A stretch of DNA of 64,000 nucleotides from RBG-16-49-21 sp040768125 (lineage in GTDB: Bacteria > Spirochaetota > UBA4802 > UBA5550): contig JAXGNG010000002.1 in NCBI GenBank assembly GCA_040768125.1, forward strand, positions 62,001 to 126,000, given 5' to 3'. The translations under genes and the position numbers were made by a program. The notes below the pieces were generated by a model. The model did no database searches, was not told where the DNA came from, and worked only from the letters and a program-made list of their open reading frames with translations. This document shows positions 25,061-34,500 of this stretch, piece by piece. How positions within the stretch are numbered: the stretch's first letter is position 1; every line of letters begins with the position of its first letter.

Positions 25061-26980
25061 GTGAGCGACACCGTCACATTGACCCTTCCCGACTCTTCCG
25101 CCGTCTCGGCTAGGAAGGGCGAGACGCTGTATGAGGTTGTCGGAAAAATCGGCGCGTCCCTCCAGAAGGCGGCCCTCGCGGCGCGCCTTGACGGTGAACC
25201 CGTGGACCTTTCCCTGAAGGCGGAGCGGGATGCCGCCTTCGAGGTGATCACCTTCGATTCCCCGGGCGGAAGGGATCTCTTCTGGCATTCGGCCTCACAT
25301 CTCATGGCCCAGGCGGTGAAGCGCCGTTATCCCGACGCGAAGTTCGCCATCGGTCCCGCCATCGAGGGGGGATTCTACTACGATATTGACATGAAGGCCG
25401 CGCTGTCCCCGGAGGACCTCCAGGGCATCGAGGCGGAGATGGAGAAGATCGTCGGCGAGGACCTCGAGGTGCGCCGCGAGGAGATGGGCCGCGAGGAGGC
25501 GATCGCCCTCTTCGACGGCGCCGGCGAAATATACAAGGTTGAGATGCTCGAGGAGATGCCCGGGGACAGTGTTTCGATCTACCGCCAGGGGGAGTTTTTC
25601 GACCTCTGCCGCGGGCCCCACGTCATGCGGACCTCCATGCTCGGGGCCTTCAAGCTCCTGTCGATCGCCGGGGCGTACTGGCGCGGTGACGAGAAGCGCA
25701 AAATGCTCCAGCGGATCTACGGCATCGCCTTTCCCGACAGGAAACGCCTGGAGGCGCACCTGGCCATCATCGAGGAGGCGCGAAAGCGCGATCACCGTAA
25801 GCTGGGACGTGAGCTCGACCTGTTTTCATTCAGCAACGAGGTCGGTGCGGGTCTTCCCCTCTGGCACCCCCACGGGGCGGTGCTGCGCTATATCATTGAA
25901 CGCTTTTCCACGGAGGAGCACCTGAAGCGGGGCTACCGTCTTTTCAGCGTACCCCATATCGCCAAGGCCGACCTCTACCGCACGTCGGGGCATCTTGATT
26001 TTTACAGCGACAACATGTATTCGCCGATACGCATCGATGAGCAGGATTATTACCTGAAACCGATGAACTGTCCCTCGCAGATCCAGATTTTCACCTCCTC
26101 TATCCGGAGTTACCGCGACCTTCCCTACCGCGGCTTCGAGATGGGGACCGTCTACCGTTACGAGCGGTCGGGCGTGCTCCATGGACTCACGAGGGTGCGC
26201 GGGTTCACCCAGGATGACGCCCATATTTTCTGCAGCGAGGACCAGATCGAGGACGAGATCAGGAATGTCCTTGATTTCACCCTCTACATGCTCGATGTAT
26301 TCGGATTCAGCGAGAGGAACATCTACCTTTCCACCCGGCCCGAGAAATCGGTCGGTTCAGACGCGGGGTGGGACCTCGCGACGTCGGCCCTGAAGAACAC
26401 CCTGGACTCCGGCGGGATCGGGTACACCGTGGACCCCGGTGAGGGCGTGTTCTACGGCCCGAAGATAGACATCAAGATCAAGGACGCCCTGGGGCGGGAA
26501 TGGCAGTGCAGCACCATCCAGGTTGATTTCAACCTTCCCGAGCGATTCGACATAAACTTTATCGGCCGGGACGGGGCAAAGCATCGCCCCATCATGATAC
26601 ACCGGGCCCTTCTCGGTTCGCTGGAAAGGTTCATCGGAATCCTGATAGAGCATTACGGGGGGAAATTCCCCGTGTGGCTTGCCCCCGTGCAGGTGATGCT
26701 GATAAACGTTTCCGAGCAGGAGGCCGCCGCCGCCGGAGGGGTGAGACAGCGGCTCCTGGATGCCGGGTTACGCACGGAGATCGACGGCCGTGACGAGTCG
26801 ATGGGATACCGGGTGCGCGACGCGATCGGACGCAGGGTTCCCTATATCGCGGTCATCGGGAAAAAGGAAATCGAGGAAGGAACGGTCTCTCTCAGGAAGA
26901 GGGGAGAGAACAGTTCTAAGCCCGTCAGCGTTGACGACCTGATTGGAATGATACTGGCCGATCAGGAGGCAAAGCGATAA
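25061..26980 (+). CDS. thrS: Threonyl-tRNA synthetase
   Basis: Charges tRNA-Thr with threonine and edits mischarged serine. The N-terminal TGS domain is followed by the editing domain with HSASHLM. The class II catalytic core has motif 2 GTVYRYERSGVLHGLTRVRGF and the zinc-binding Cys in MNCPSQ, and an anticodon-binding domain is C-terminal (PVWLAPVQVMLINV). I chose the GTG at 25061 because AGGGAG lies 7 bp upstream and the family N-terminus begins there. In-frame ATGs at 24995 and 25037 would extend it to 661 residues. The 280 bp between the tRNA and this start show no T-box or other gene. It heads the classical thrS-infC-rpmI-rplT order. Confidence 0.95.
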   Translation: MSDTVTLTLPDSSAVSARKGETLYEVVGKIGASLQKAALAARLDGEPVDLSLKAERDAAFEVITFDSPGGRDLFWHSASHLMAQAVKRRYPDAKFAIGPAIEGGFYYDIDMKAALSPEDLQGIEAEMEKIVGEDLEVRREEMGREEAIALFDGAGEIYKVEMLEEMPGDSVSIYRQGEFFDLCRGPHVMRTSMLGAFKLLSIAGAYWRGDEKRKMLQRIYGIAFPDRKRLEAHLAIIEEARKRDHRKLGRELDLFSFSNEVGAGLPLWHPHGAVLRYIIERFSTEEHLKRGYRLFSVPHIAKADLYRTSGHLDFYSDNMYSPIRIDEQDYYLKPMNCPSQIQIFTSSIRSYRDLPYRGFEMGTVYRYERSGVLHGLTRVRGFTQDDAHIFCSEDQIEDEIRNVLDFTLYMLDVFGFSERNIYLSTRPEKSVGSDAGWDLATSALKNTLDSGGIGYTVDPGEGVFYGPKIDIKIKDALGREWQCSTIQVDFNLPERFDINFIGRDGAKHRPIMIHRALLGSLERFIGILIEHYGGKFPVWLAPVQVMLINVSEQEAAAAGGVRQRLLDAGLRTEIDGRDESMGYRVRDAIGRRVPYIAVIGKKEIEEGTVSLRKRGENSSKPVSVDDLIGMILADQEAKR

Positions 26981-27187
26981 AAAACCGGTATGCCCCGCAG
27001 AAAACTAGTTGATTTTCATGGACAGTGCGGTGATTTTGTAAAATGTTCCATTCAGGGTGTCGATGTGCCGATCCCTGCGACCTTCGGGGTGGCGGGTTTC
27101 CCAGGTTGACAGCCTGCATGGCGCTCACGCGGCTACGGGGAATTAATACCGGGCCGACACTAACACAACGCAGGGGGTTTGCAACGC

Positions 27188-27745
27188 TTGGTTGACAAAG
27201 GAAGGCGATCCGGACCAGATAAATTCGACAAATACAACGTGAACGAGGAAATCAGGGCGCAGTCCGTGAGGCTCATACGCGATGGCACGGATCCGATCGT
27301 CATCGCAACCGACGAGGCGCTCAAAATGGCGAGGGCCGCGGAGATGGATCTCGTCGAGATTTCGCCGAACCAGGATCCTCCCGTTGCGAAGATCATCGAT
27401 TACAGCAAGTTCAAATTCGAGCAGCTGAAGAAGGCGAAAGAGGCGAAGAAGAAGCAGAAGGTCATTCACGTCAAGGAAGTCAAGATGCGGCCGAATATCG
27501 ACTCCCATGATTTCGAGCACAAGGTCAAACGCGCGAAGGAATTCCTTGAAAAGGGCGACAAGGTGAAATTCACCCTCATGTTCCGCGGAAGGGAGATGGT
27601 GCATCCCGAGCTCGGTTTTGACGTGATGAAAAGGGTCAAGGAGCAGCTCGAGGAAATGGTCGTCATTGAAAAGGACATGTCACAGGAAGGAAGGAATATA
27701 ACGATGTTCGTCTCGGGGAAACCGGGATTCGTCAAGGGTAAATAA
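27188..27745 (+). CDS. infC: Translation initiation factor IF-3
   Basis: IF-3 binds the 30S subunit, blocks premature joining of 50S and checks the initiator tRNA. The protein of about 185 residues shows the family pattern: YNVNEEIRAQSVRLI at the start, LVEISPNQDPPVAKIIDYSKF, then a lysine-rich linker and the C-terminal domain (VKMRPNIDSHDFEHKVKR and MFRGREMVH). No ATG precedes the conserved region. The start must be a TTG, at 27188 or 27179, after CAGGGGG, and rare start codons are usual for infC, where IF-3 controls its own translation. A leader of about 200 nt separates it from thrS. Confidence 0.95.
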   Translation: MVDKGRRSGPDKFDKYNVNEEIRAQSVRLIRDGTDPIVIATDEALKMARAAEMDLVEISPNQDPPVAKIIDYSKFKFEQLKKAKEAKKKQKVIHVKEVKMRPNIDSHDFEHKVKRAKEFLEKGDKVKFTLMFRGREMVHPELGFDVMKRVKEQLEEMVVIEKDMSQEGRNITMFVSGKPGFVKGK

Positions 27746-27764
27746 CGGGAGAGGAGTCGGGACA

Positions 27765-27962
27765 ATGCCGAAGATAAAATCCAACAGCGGGGCAAAGAAG
27801 AGGTTCCGCATTACCAGGAAAGGGAAGGCGATAAGCGCGAAATCGCACAAGAGCCATCTGCTCGAGGCGAAGTCGCCCAAGAGGAAGCGCAGGCTGAGGG
27901 GTACCTCCGTCAACAGCGCATCCGAGACGGGAAGGATCAAGCGGATGCTTCCCTACGCCTGA
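27765..27962 (+). CDS. rpmI: 50S ribosomal protein L35
   Basis: A 65-residue, very basic protein starting MPKIKSNSGAKKRFRITRKG, the L35 signature, and ending in RIKRMLPYA. It sits 19 bp after infC and about 95 bp before rplT, the conserved infC-rpmI-rplT order. A GGAGAGGAG ribosome binding site precedes the ATG. Confidence 0.97.
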   Translation: MPKIKSNSGAKKRFRITRKGKAISAKSHKSHLLEAKSPKRKRRLRGTSVNSASETGRIKRMLPYA

Positions 27963-28057
27963 CGCGTGACGTGACCGGTGAGTCCGTGTCCATGCAGGCA
28001 CGGGGCCCCCGTTCGCGGCGCGCAGCTATATAACATGATTTGCGGGAGAGAATGACC

Positions 28058-28414
28058 ATGCCGAGAGCAACAACGGGAAAAGTGCATCGCAGACGAAGCA
28101 GGAAAATATTAAAAGACGCCAAGGGATATATCGGGGCAAGGAGCACCATATACCGGACGGCCAAGGACGCCAGAAGGAGGGCCCTTCAGAATTCCTATAT
28201 CGACCGTAGAAGGAAAAAGCGGGAGTTTCGCGCCCTCTGGATCGTGAGGATCGCCGCCGCCGCCAGGATGTGCGGTATTTCATACAGCGCCCTGATGGCG
28301 GGTATGAAATCCTCGCAGATAGAGATAAACCGGAAGATGCTCGCCGATCTGGCGGCGAGGGACATGGCAGTGTTCAGGAAGCTTGTCGAGAAGGTAAGGG
28401 AAAAGGCAGCCTGA
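28058..28414 (+). CDS. rplT: 50S ribosomal protein L20
   Basis: A 118-residue basic protein with the L20 pattern: MPRATTGKVHRRRSRKIL, AKGYIGARSTIYRTAKDA and then YIDRRRKKREFRALWI. I chose the ATG at 28058 since L20 proteins begin MPR and GGGAGAG lies 7 bp upstream; earlier in-frame starts would add non-family residues. L20 also represses its own operon by binding the leader in several bacteria; whether it does here cannot be told. Confidence 0.97.
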   Translation: MPRATTGKVHRRRSRKILKDAKGYIGARSTIYRTAKDARRRALQNSYIDRRRKKREFRALWIVRIAAAARMCGISYSALMAGMKSSQIEINRKMLADLAARDMAVFRKLVEKVREKAA

Positions 28415-28433
28415 CATCGCGTTCAGATCGAAC

Positions 28434-29354
28434 ATGACACGCCGTACCGTGAACATCAGCGCTATCGTGATAGCGCTGATGTTGTTTTTGCCCCGGTGGA
28501 ACGACGCGCGTGCGCTGCCCCTCACCGAGACGATCTACATGATCCCGGAGTACAGCGTCGAGATTTTTTTCAGGGACGAGATTTTCCAGACCGACCGGTA
28601 CGCGAGGAAGGATTCGGCGGGTCTCGGTTTCGGGGTGACTGATGATTTCTCGCTCTGGATGAGCATTGACTACCTGAGCCAGGGTCCATTCAAGGTTACC
28701 AGGTCTGAAATCGGGGATCTTTTCTTCAAGGGCAAGTTCTTCATCGGCGATTACGCGGGAAACGATGTTCACCTCGGTTTCTTCATCGAGCTGCGCTTCC
28801 CCCTCGGGAAGGACGCCTACGGCAGCACGTACTGGCGCAACCTTGCCCTGGGGCGGTACGAATTGACCTTCGGTCCCTTCGCGAGGTTTGATATCGTCGA
28901 TATCCTCTTTCTTCATTGCAACCTGTTCTATACATTTCGCGAGGGCCGGGCCGAGGATTTTTTCGGGGGTTTCTATTTCGATATAACCGAGAAGGAGACA
29001 TGGAAAAAGGTCTTCGGACTCAACCCGAAGGAAAAGGACACCTTCCTCGGCGTCAACCGCCTGAAGAACGATTATTTCACGGCGGCACTGGCCATTAATA
29101 CCGGCCGGTTGTATCCCTTTGTGCCCTATATCGAATTACGCGGCGCCGTTCGCGTGAGCAGGGCGCACATCGATACCGGAGGCGTGCCCATCGAGGCGGC
29201 CAGATACAATTCCTTCCTGATGTCGGCCGGGCTGCGATATTTTTTCAGGGAGGCGATATACCTGGGTGTCTATACGGTTCAGAATCCCATCCGGGCCTCC
29301 CAGAAGGGGTTTATCCAGGCGATCTACGGCCTTGAGTTGAGCTTCCAGCTGTAA
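28434..29354 (+). CDS. Predicted outer-membrane beta-barrel protein
   Basis: A 306-residue protein with a signal peptide (NISAIVIALMLFLP then NDARALP) and alternating hydrophobic/polar strands rich in aromatic residues. It ends in YGLELSFQL, a typical outer-membrane C-terminus with a terminal aliphatic or aromatic strand. It contains many F, Y and G residues and no cysteine-rich or enzymatic motif. The specific family is not recognised. The signal-peptide coding region contains a perfect 15-bp inverted repeat (28452-28483), so translation start and expression may be affected by a hairpin. A GTG at 28449 is an alternative start. It follows rplT by 19 bp. Confidence 0.72.
   Translation: MTRRTVNISAIVIALMLFLPRWNDARALPLTETIYMIPEYSVEIFFRDEIFQTDRYARKDSAGLGFGVTDDFSLWMSIDYLSQGPFKVTRSEIGDLFFKGKFFIGDYAGNDVHLGFFIELRFPLGKDAYGSTYWRNLALGRYELTFGPFARFDIVDILFLHCNLFYTFREGRAEDFFGGFYFDITEKETWKKVFGLNPKEKDTFLGVNRLKNDYFTAALAINTGRLYPFVPYIELRGAVRVSRAHIDTGGVPIEAARYNSFLMSAGLRYFFREAIYLGVYTVQNPIRASQKGFIQAIYGLELSFQL
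28452..28483 (+). repeat. Perfect 15-bp inverted repeat with T-run, possible rplT terminator
   Basis: Arms AACATCAGCGCTATC (28452-28466) and its exact complement (28469-28483) flank a 2-nt centre, and GTTTTTG follows. It could act as a Rho-independent terminator or attenuator after rplT. Unusually, it lies inside the start of the next coding frame. As DNA it is a 32-bp near-perfect palindrome and could instead be a protein-binding site. Confidence 0.7.
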
Positions 29355-29611
29355 ACGCCGCTGGCGGGATGGCGCATGGCGCGCGCCCCTGAAGTGATTG
29401 AAACGCACAACGGTTGTCCGCCCGGAAAGGCCGGAAATATGGCTTGACGTAATTACTTTTATCTGTTACCCATGAAGCGACATGCCGCTCCGGGGGCGTG
29501 GGTCAATATTGTGTAATGCCCCGGGGGCTTCGAGCCGAAAATATAGCATACCGAAACGGGTTCGCGCGATCCTTCATTGCCGCCCGGCCCGGTGAATGGG
29601 AGGTAGATGCG

Positions 29612-30334
29612 ATGATTTCCATGCAGCAACTAGAAGAGCTTGAAAACCGGGTGGTGAAGGCGCTTCAGCTGATAGGCGATTTGAGGAGCGAGAACTCCAA
29701 ACTTGAAAATGAAAACGAGGACCTCAAGGGCGAACTGGAGGAGACCAAGCTGAGCCTCGAGGAGAAGGAGCAGGAAATCGAGAAAATCCGGCGCGAGCTC
29801 GATGAGGCCACAAGGGAACTCGAGGAACTTAACGCGAAGGAAGAGATGCTCGAGAAGAAAGTCGTCGCCCTCCTCGGCAAGCTGGATGAACTTTCTCCCG
29901 GGGGCGGGATACCCGCCGGCGACAGGGCTGCGCGCAAGAGTTTTTCATCAGCCGTGCCCCCCTCTGCCAGCTCCGGCAGGGTACAGGCGCGGACATCATC
30001 AAAGGAAGACACCATCGTCATAGACGATATCGATGAAGATATCAGGATCGAAACGGTCGACAAGAAGAAAAAACCCGACATGGACGATGATGACGACATC
30101 ATCATCATCGATGATGAAGGAGATCTTTCCTCGAAAGACAGCGCTGGCGTGGCACTTGAAACGGTATCCGAGGGCGAGGATGACATTATACTTCTCGATG
30201 AGGGAGACGAGGAAATCGTGATCGACGACATAGAGAAGGATTCGATTATCATAGACGAGGATGAGATTGTTCCCAAAAAGAAGGAAACCCGCCATGAAAA
30301 AGACGACGAGTTTCTTATCATCGAGGATGACTGA
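29612..30334 (+). CDS. ZapB-like coiled-coil protein with acidic repeat tail
   Basis: A 240-residue protein encoded just before zapA. I chose the ATG at 29612 because GGGAGG lies 8 bp upstream. Residues 1-100 form a long coiled coil (LEELENRVVKALQLIGDLRS onward), like the cell-division protein ZapB. The C-terminal half is very acidic and repeats an (I/V)-I-D-D/E motif: IVIDDIDED, IIIIDDEG, IILLDEGDEEIVIDD, SIIIDEDEIV and FLIIEDD at the end. The coiled coil and its position next to zapA suggest a division-ring role. The repeated acidic motif could be a set of short binding sites (inference). Confidence 0.72.
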   Translation: MISMQQLEELENRVVKALQLIGDLRSENSKLENENEDLKGELEETKLSLEEKEQEIEKIRRELDEATRELEELNAKEEMLEKKVVALLGKLDELSPGGGIPAGDRAARKSFSSAVPPSASSGRVQARTSSKEDTIVIDDIDEDIRIETVDKKKKPDMDDDDDIIIIDDEGDLSSKDSAGVALETVSEGEDDIILLDEGDEEIVIDDIEKDSIIIDEDEIVPKKKETRHEKDDEFLIIEDD

Positions 30335-30363
30335 ACGGCGGGGGACCGATACGAGGGTGCACC

Positions 30364-30687
30364 ATGCAAGCAAGCAGCGTTAAAGTGACACTTTTCGGCC
30401 AGACCTACACCATCCATGGCGACGCTCCCAGGGATTACATCCTTCAGCTCGCCGAATACCTCAACGCCAAGATGGAGGAGGTCAGGGCCGGGGGCGCCGT
30501 AAGCAATCCGGCGCAGGTGGCGATACTCGCCGCGCTGAACGTGGCGGACGAGTATTTCCAGCTTAAAAAACTGAAGGTCGGCTCGGACAGCGAGGTTGAG
30601 AAAAGGACCCTGGCGCTCATATCCATGCTTGACAGGGGACTCATAGGCGACGTGTTTACGCATAGCTCGCCCACGTCAAAGGCGTGA
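30364..30687 (+). CDS. zapA: Cell division protein ZapA
   Basis: A 107-residue ZapA. The family start is clear: SSVKVTLFGQTYTIHGDAPR, followed by YILQLAEYLNAKMEEV and the middle helix VAILAALNVADEYFQL. ZapA cross-links FtsZ filaments at midcell and recruits ZapB-type coiled coils. It is encoded 29 bp after the ZapB-like gene, so the two are probably one operon. The 306 bp that follow, up to cheW, hold no gene (see the structured leader entry). Confidence 0.93.
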   Translation: MQASSVKVTLFGQTYTIHGDAPRDYILQLAEYLNAKMEEVRAGGAVSNPAQVAILAALNVADEYFQLKKLKVGSDSEVEKRTLALISMLDRGLIGDVFTHSSPTSKA

Positions 30688-30805
30688 CAGGGCCTCCTGT
30701 CCCGGGCGTGGGCGTGCCGCGGAAACCGGGCCAGAGCGCCTGCCCGGCTCTAGCGCGGCGGGTTTTTCATCCAGGTTCACTTTTTATTCTCCCCGAAAAA
30801 AATGC

Positions 30806-30990
30806 TTGAAATGTACGCCTTTTGTTTTAGATTACAGAGGTGCCGTTTGGCCTCCGGGACACGTTTTCCCGGCCGGCGTTTCGAGTGGCGGCGTACCGGC
30901 AGTTGCGATGCCGGAACCATGAAGGATGCTTTTCATTCCGGATGACCGCCGGGAGAGGGGCGCTCCCCCGGCCCGGTTGGCAGGTGGCGG
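30806..30990 (+). ncRNA. Promoter and candidate structured leader or small RNA between zapA and cheW
   Basis: TTGAAA (30806-30811), a 16-bp spacer and TAGATT (30828-30833) form a fair promoter. The predicted transcript from about 30840 to the cheW start can fold into several GC-rich hairpins: CCGGGA/TCCCGG, CCGGCA/TGCCGG, ATGAA/TTCAT and GGGG/CCCC. It may be the cheW leader or a separate RNA. 6S RNA lies after zapA in many proteobacteria, but I could not show the 6S fold here. Upstream, 30735-30775 holds hairpin-forming sequence ending in TTTTT that may terminate zapA. Confidence 0.35.
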
Positions 30991-30993
30991 GTT

Positions 30994-31509
30994 ATGAATT
31001 TGAACGAGCTGATCAAGAACCAGAACGGCCTTGAGGATGCGGTGGACGTCAACGGAGAAGGGGAGGCCGCCGTCGAGGGCGCCATTATACAGCTGGTCAG
31101 TTTCGTCCTCGAGGACGTGGAGTACGGTATCGATATCCTCGCCGTCCATGAGATTCTCCGGTACCCGGAAGTCACCAGGGTTCCGAATACCCCGGACTTC
31201 ATCATTGGCGTCATTAACCTTCGCGGCAATGTCATCCCCGTCGTTGACGTGCGGATGCGTTTCGGTTTTCCCCGTGCCGTGGTGACGGACCTCACGCGAA
31301 TTATCGTAATCGAAACGCTTGACAAGCTGGTCGGTCTGATGGTGGATAATGTGCACCAGGTGGTGAGGATATCCCACGCAAACGTCGATCCGCCTTCGGA
31401 GTTGATCGAGGGTGTATCTGAGCTCTACATATGGGGCATCGGAAGGCTCAGGGACAGGCTTATCGTCATTCTGAACCTCTCGAACATACTTTTCCTCGAA
31501 GAGGACTAG
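30994..31509 (+). CDS. cheW: Chemotaxis coupling protein CheW
   Basis: CheW links chemoreceptors to CheA in the array. The 171-residue protein is one CheW SH3-like domain with an N-terminal acidic extension of about 28 residues. Conserved blocks are LVSFVLEDVEYGIDILAVHEI, INLRGNVIPVVDVRMRFG and the C-terminal LIVILNLSNILF. It is the first gene of a cheW-cheA-cheB-cheY run. No receptor gene and no cheR or cheD are in the window, so they must lie elsewhere. Confidence 0.95.
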   Translation: MNLNELIKNQNGLEDAVDVNGEGEAAVEGAIIQLVSFVLEDVEYGIDILAVHEILRYPEVTRVPNTPDFIIGVINLRGNVIPVVDVRMRFGFPRAVVTDLTRIIVIETLDKLVGLMVDNVHQVVRISHANVDPPSELIEGVSELYIWGIGRLRDRLIVILNLSNILFLEED

Positions 31510-31575
31510 GGTGGCGCCGACCGTGGCGAAGGCCGGTCATTTTTTTTCAGTGTAACGAACTAGCGGGGTTGCAAT

Positions 31576-34500
31576 ATGGCATTTTCTCTCGGTGAGTATC
31601 AGGACATCTTCCTGGAGGAGGCGGACGAACAGCTCCAGGAACTTAACCAGAATCTACTAGAACTGGAGCGCAATCCCGAGAACATCGAAATAATCAACAA
31701 CATTTTTCGCGCGGCCCATTCCCTGAAAAGCTCCGCTGCATTCGTCGGCCTGAACGAACTCAGCGACCTCGCCCACATGATGGAAAACCTTCTCCAGGGG
31801 ATCCGTGACGGCAGCATGGCCGTCACCCCTGAAATCGTTGACGTCATATTCAAATGCTTCGATGAAATACACAACGTGATCGACACGATTTCGTCTGGCG
31901 AGAAGCCGGAGCAGGACCTCCAGTGGCTTATCAACGATATCCAGGCCATATGCGACAAGACGAACAGGGCCGCCGGCGGCCGGAGCAGAAAAGCGGCAAA
32001 GGCGGTCGCCGGGCGGGGGGGCGATTCCTCCCTGGGCTCAATGCTCGACGCAGATGCGAGACGGATGGTGCGGCGGGGCCTGGAATCGGGCAGTTCCTGC
32101 TGCGAGGTGACGGTATTCATCGACCCGAAGGCGCAGATGAAATGGGTGAAGGCCCAGCTGGTGCTGAACAACCTGGAGAAGATCGGCGATATCGTGGCAA
32201 CGCAGCCGTCCATCGAGGACCTCAGCGATGACGAGATGAACAACGTGGTGAGGATCGTCATGCTCACCGACTCGACCAACGAGGAGATCCGCCGCGCCGC
32301 TGACGTGGATCTCGTGCAGAGAATCGACCTGAGGGCACTCCAGGTTTCTCAAAAGGACGACAAGGTGGTCCTGAAGTTCGGGGAGACCGAAAGCTATTCC
32401 AGCGACGAGGTTCCCGCCCGCGTTCCCGCCACGAACGGCGAACGGTTTTCCAGTGACGATCTCATTCCCGCCGATTCCGCGGCGGGAGGGGGCGATGATG
32501 AGGAAGAGGAGTATCAGGAGGTCCTGGGCGAGGACGTCGTCGCGGTCCGGACGGGGGACCGCACGGAGCAGGAAAGGAAGAAGATATCGGTTCTCAAGAC
32601 GGTGAAGGTCTCCATTGACAAGCTCGACCTGCTGCTGAACAACGTGGGCGAGCTCGTCATCGCGAATTCCGGATTTTACAAGCTCTACGAGGAGATGCGG
32701 AAGATCAGCGAGGAAAAATCGATCATCAACGAGTTCAAGAGCCGGATGGAGCAGATGTCCCGGATCGCCAAGGACCTGCAGAGCGGCATCATGAAGACCA
32801 GAATGGTCCCCGTGGGGCAGGTGCTGAACCGTTTCAGGCGCCTGGTGCGCGACCTCGCGAAGGAATTCAACAAGAGCGCGAACCTTCTCATAAAGGGCGA
32901 GGAGACGGAGCTCGACAAGAAGGTGATCGACTCGATTGGCGAGCCGCTCCTTCATCTTCTCAGGAACGCCGTTGACCATGGGATCGAATCCTCCCAGGAG
33001 CGCGAGAAGCTGGGCAAGCCGCCCGTTGCCCAGATCACCCTCAACGCCTACCAGAGCGGGAACCAGATTTTTATCGAGGTGAGCGACGACGGGCGCGGCC
33101 TGAATATCGATCACATCAAGCGGAAGGCGGTGCAGCTGGGGCTCGCGACGCCGGAGATGATCGCGGCCCTCGATGACGCCGCGATCTACGATTTCATTTT
33201 CACGCCCGGCTTCTCCACCGCCGAAAGGGTGACGGACATATCCGGACGCGGCGTTGGCATGAACGTGGTCAAGGAGATCGTGAACGAGCTGAACGGCTCG
33301 GTCGCCATCGAGACCGAATGGGGGATGGGCACACGCTTCGTGCTTTCCTTTCCCATCACCCTGGCGATCATACCCGCGATCATGGTCAAGGTCAGGAAGG
33401 AGATGTACGCCATCCCCCTCTCGGACGTTATCGAAACCATCAAGATATCCCAGGCCGACATCACCACCATCGAGGGCCACGAGGTGATAAATCTGCGCGG
33501 TGAAATACTGTCCCTTCTCCGGCTGTCGCGCTTCATCAGGCTTGAGAGCGGCCTGGGCCCTGATGACAAGATGCCCGTGGTGGTGGTGGGGTTCGGCAAC
33601 AGGAAGATCGGGCTCATCGTCGACCAGCTTGAAGGCAAGCAGGAGATCGTCATCAAGTCCCTGGAGCAGAACTACAAGACCGTGGAGGGACTCGCGGGGG
33701 CCTCCATACTCGGGGACGGGAGCATATGCCTGATCCTGGATATCTCGTCGATGATTAACAAGGTGATCGCGGAGCAGGACCGTGTCTCGCGGACGGAGAA
33801 GCGCCGCGTCGTCGAGTCGACGGAGGCCGCCGTCGAGGAGATTCCCCAGGAGGATGAACCGGCTCCCCTGCCGCGTGCCGCCGCGGCTCCGCCACCCGCG
33901 CCGGAGAAAATGCGCGGTGTAGACGCGGCACCGAAGAAAAAAGAGCAAGACAGGGTCGAAGCAACGGTCACGCCCATCGCCGGTGCCGAAACGAGGCGCA
34001 TTGAGAAGGGAAGGGGAACGGGAAATGATGAACAGATAGAGAAGAGGGTTCACGACGCCCTGGAGGACTTCAGGCATGAGCTCAGGGACAGCATCAAGTC
34101 AGCGGCGGAAAGCGGGCTCCCCTCGGACCATATCATAAGCTCCCTGGAACTTACCCGGGAGGACCTGAACGAGTTCCAGCTCATTGCCAATGTCGGGGCC
34201 GCCAACGCGGCGGAATCCCTGTCGAAGATAATGAACAAGCGGATTGATCTATCGATCCCCGAGGTCACGCTGATGCCGATTGAGCAGATCCCGAAGCATA
34301 TCGGCGATATTGACAGCGTCTACATGGGGGTCATGATGCCGGTCCTGGGGGATTCCCGCGGGACGGTGCTCTTCATATTCAAGGAGGATATCGGTTTTGA
34401 CGTGATCGATCTCCTCTACGGCACCACTACCAGCACCACGCGACAGCTTACGGAGGACGGTGAATCCGCGCTCCAGGAACTGACGAATATCGTGGGTTCC

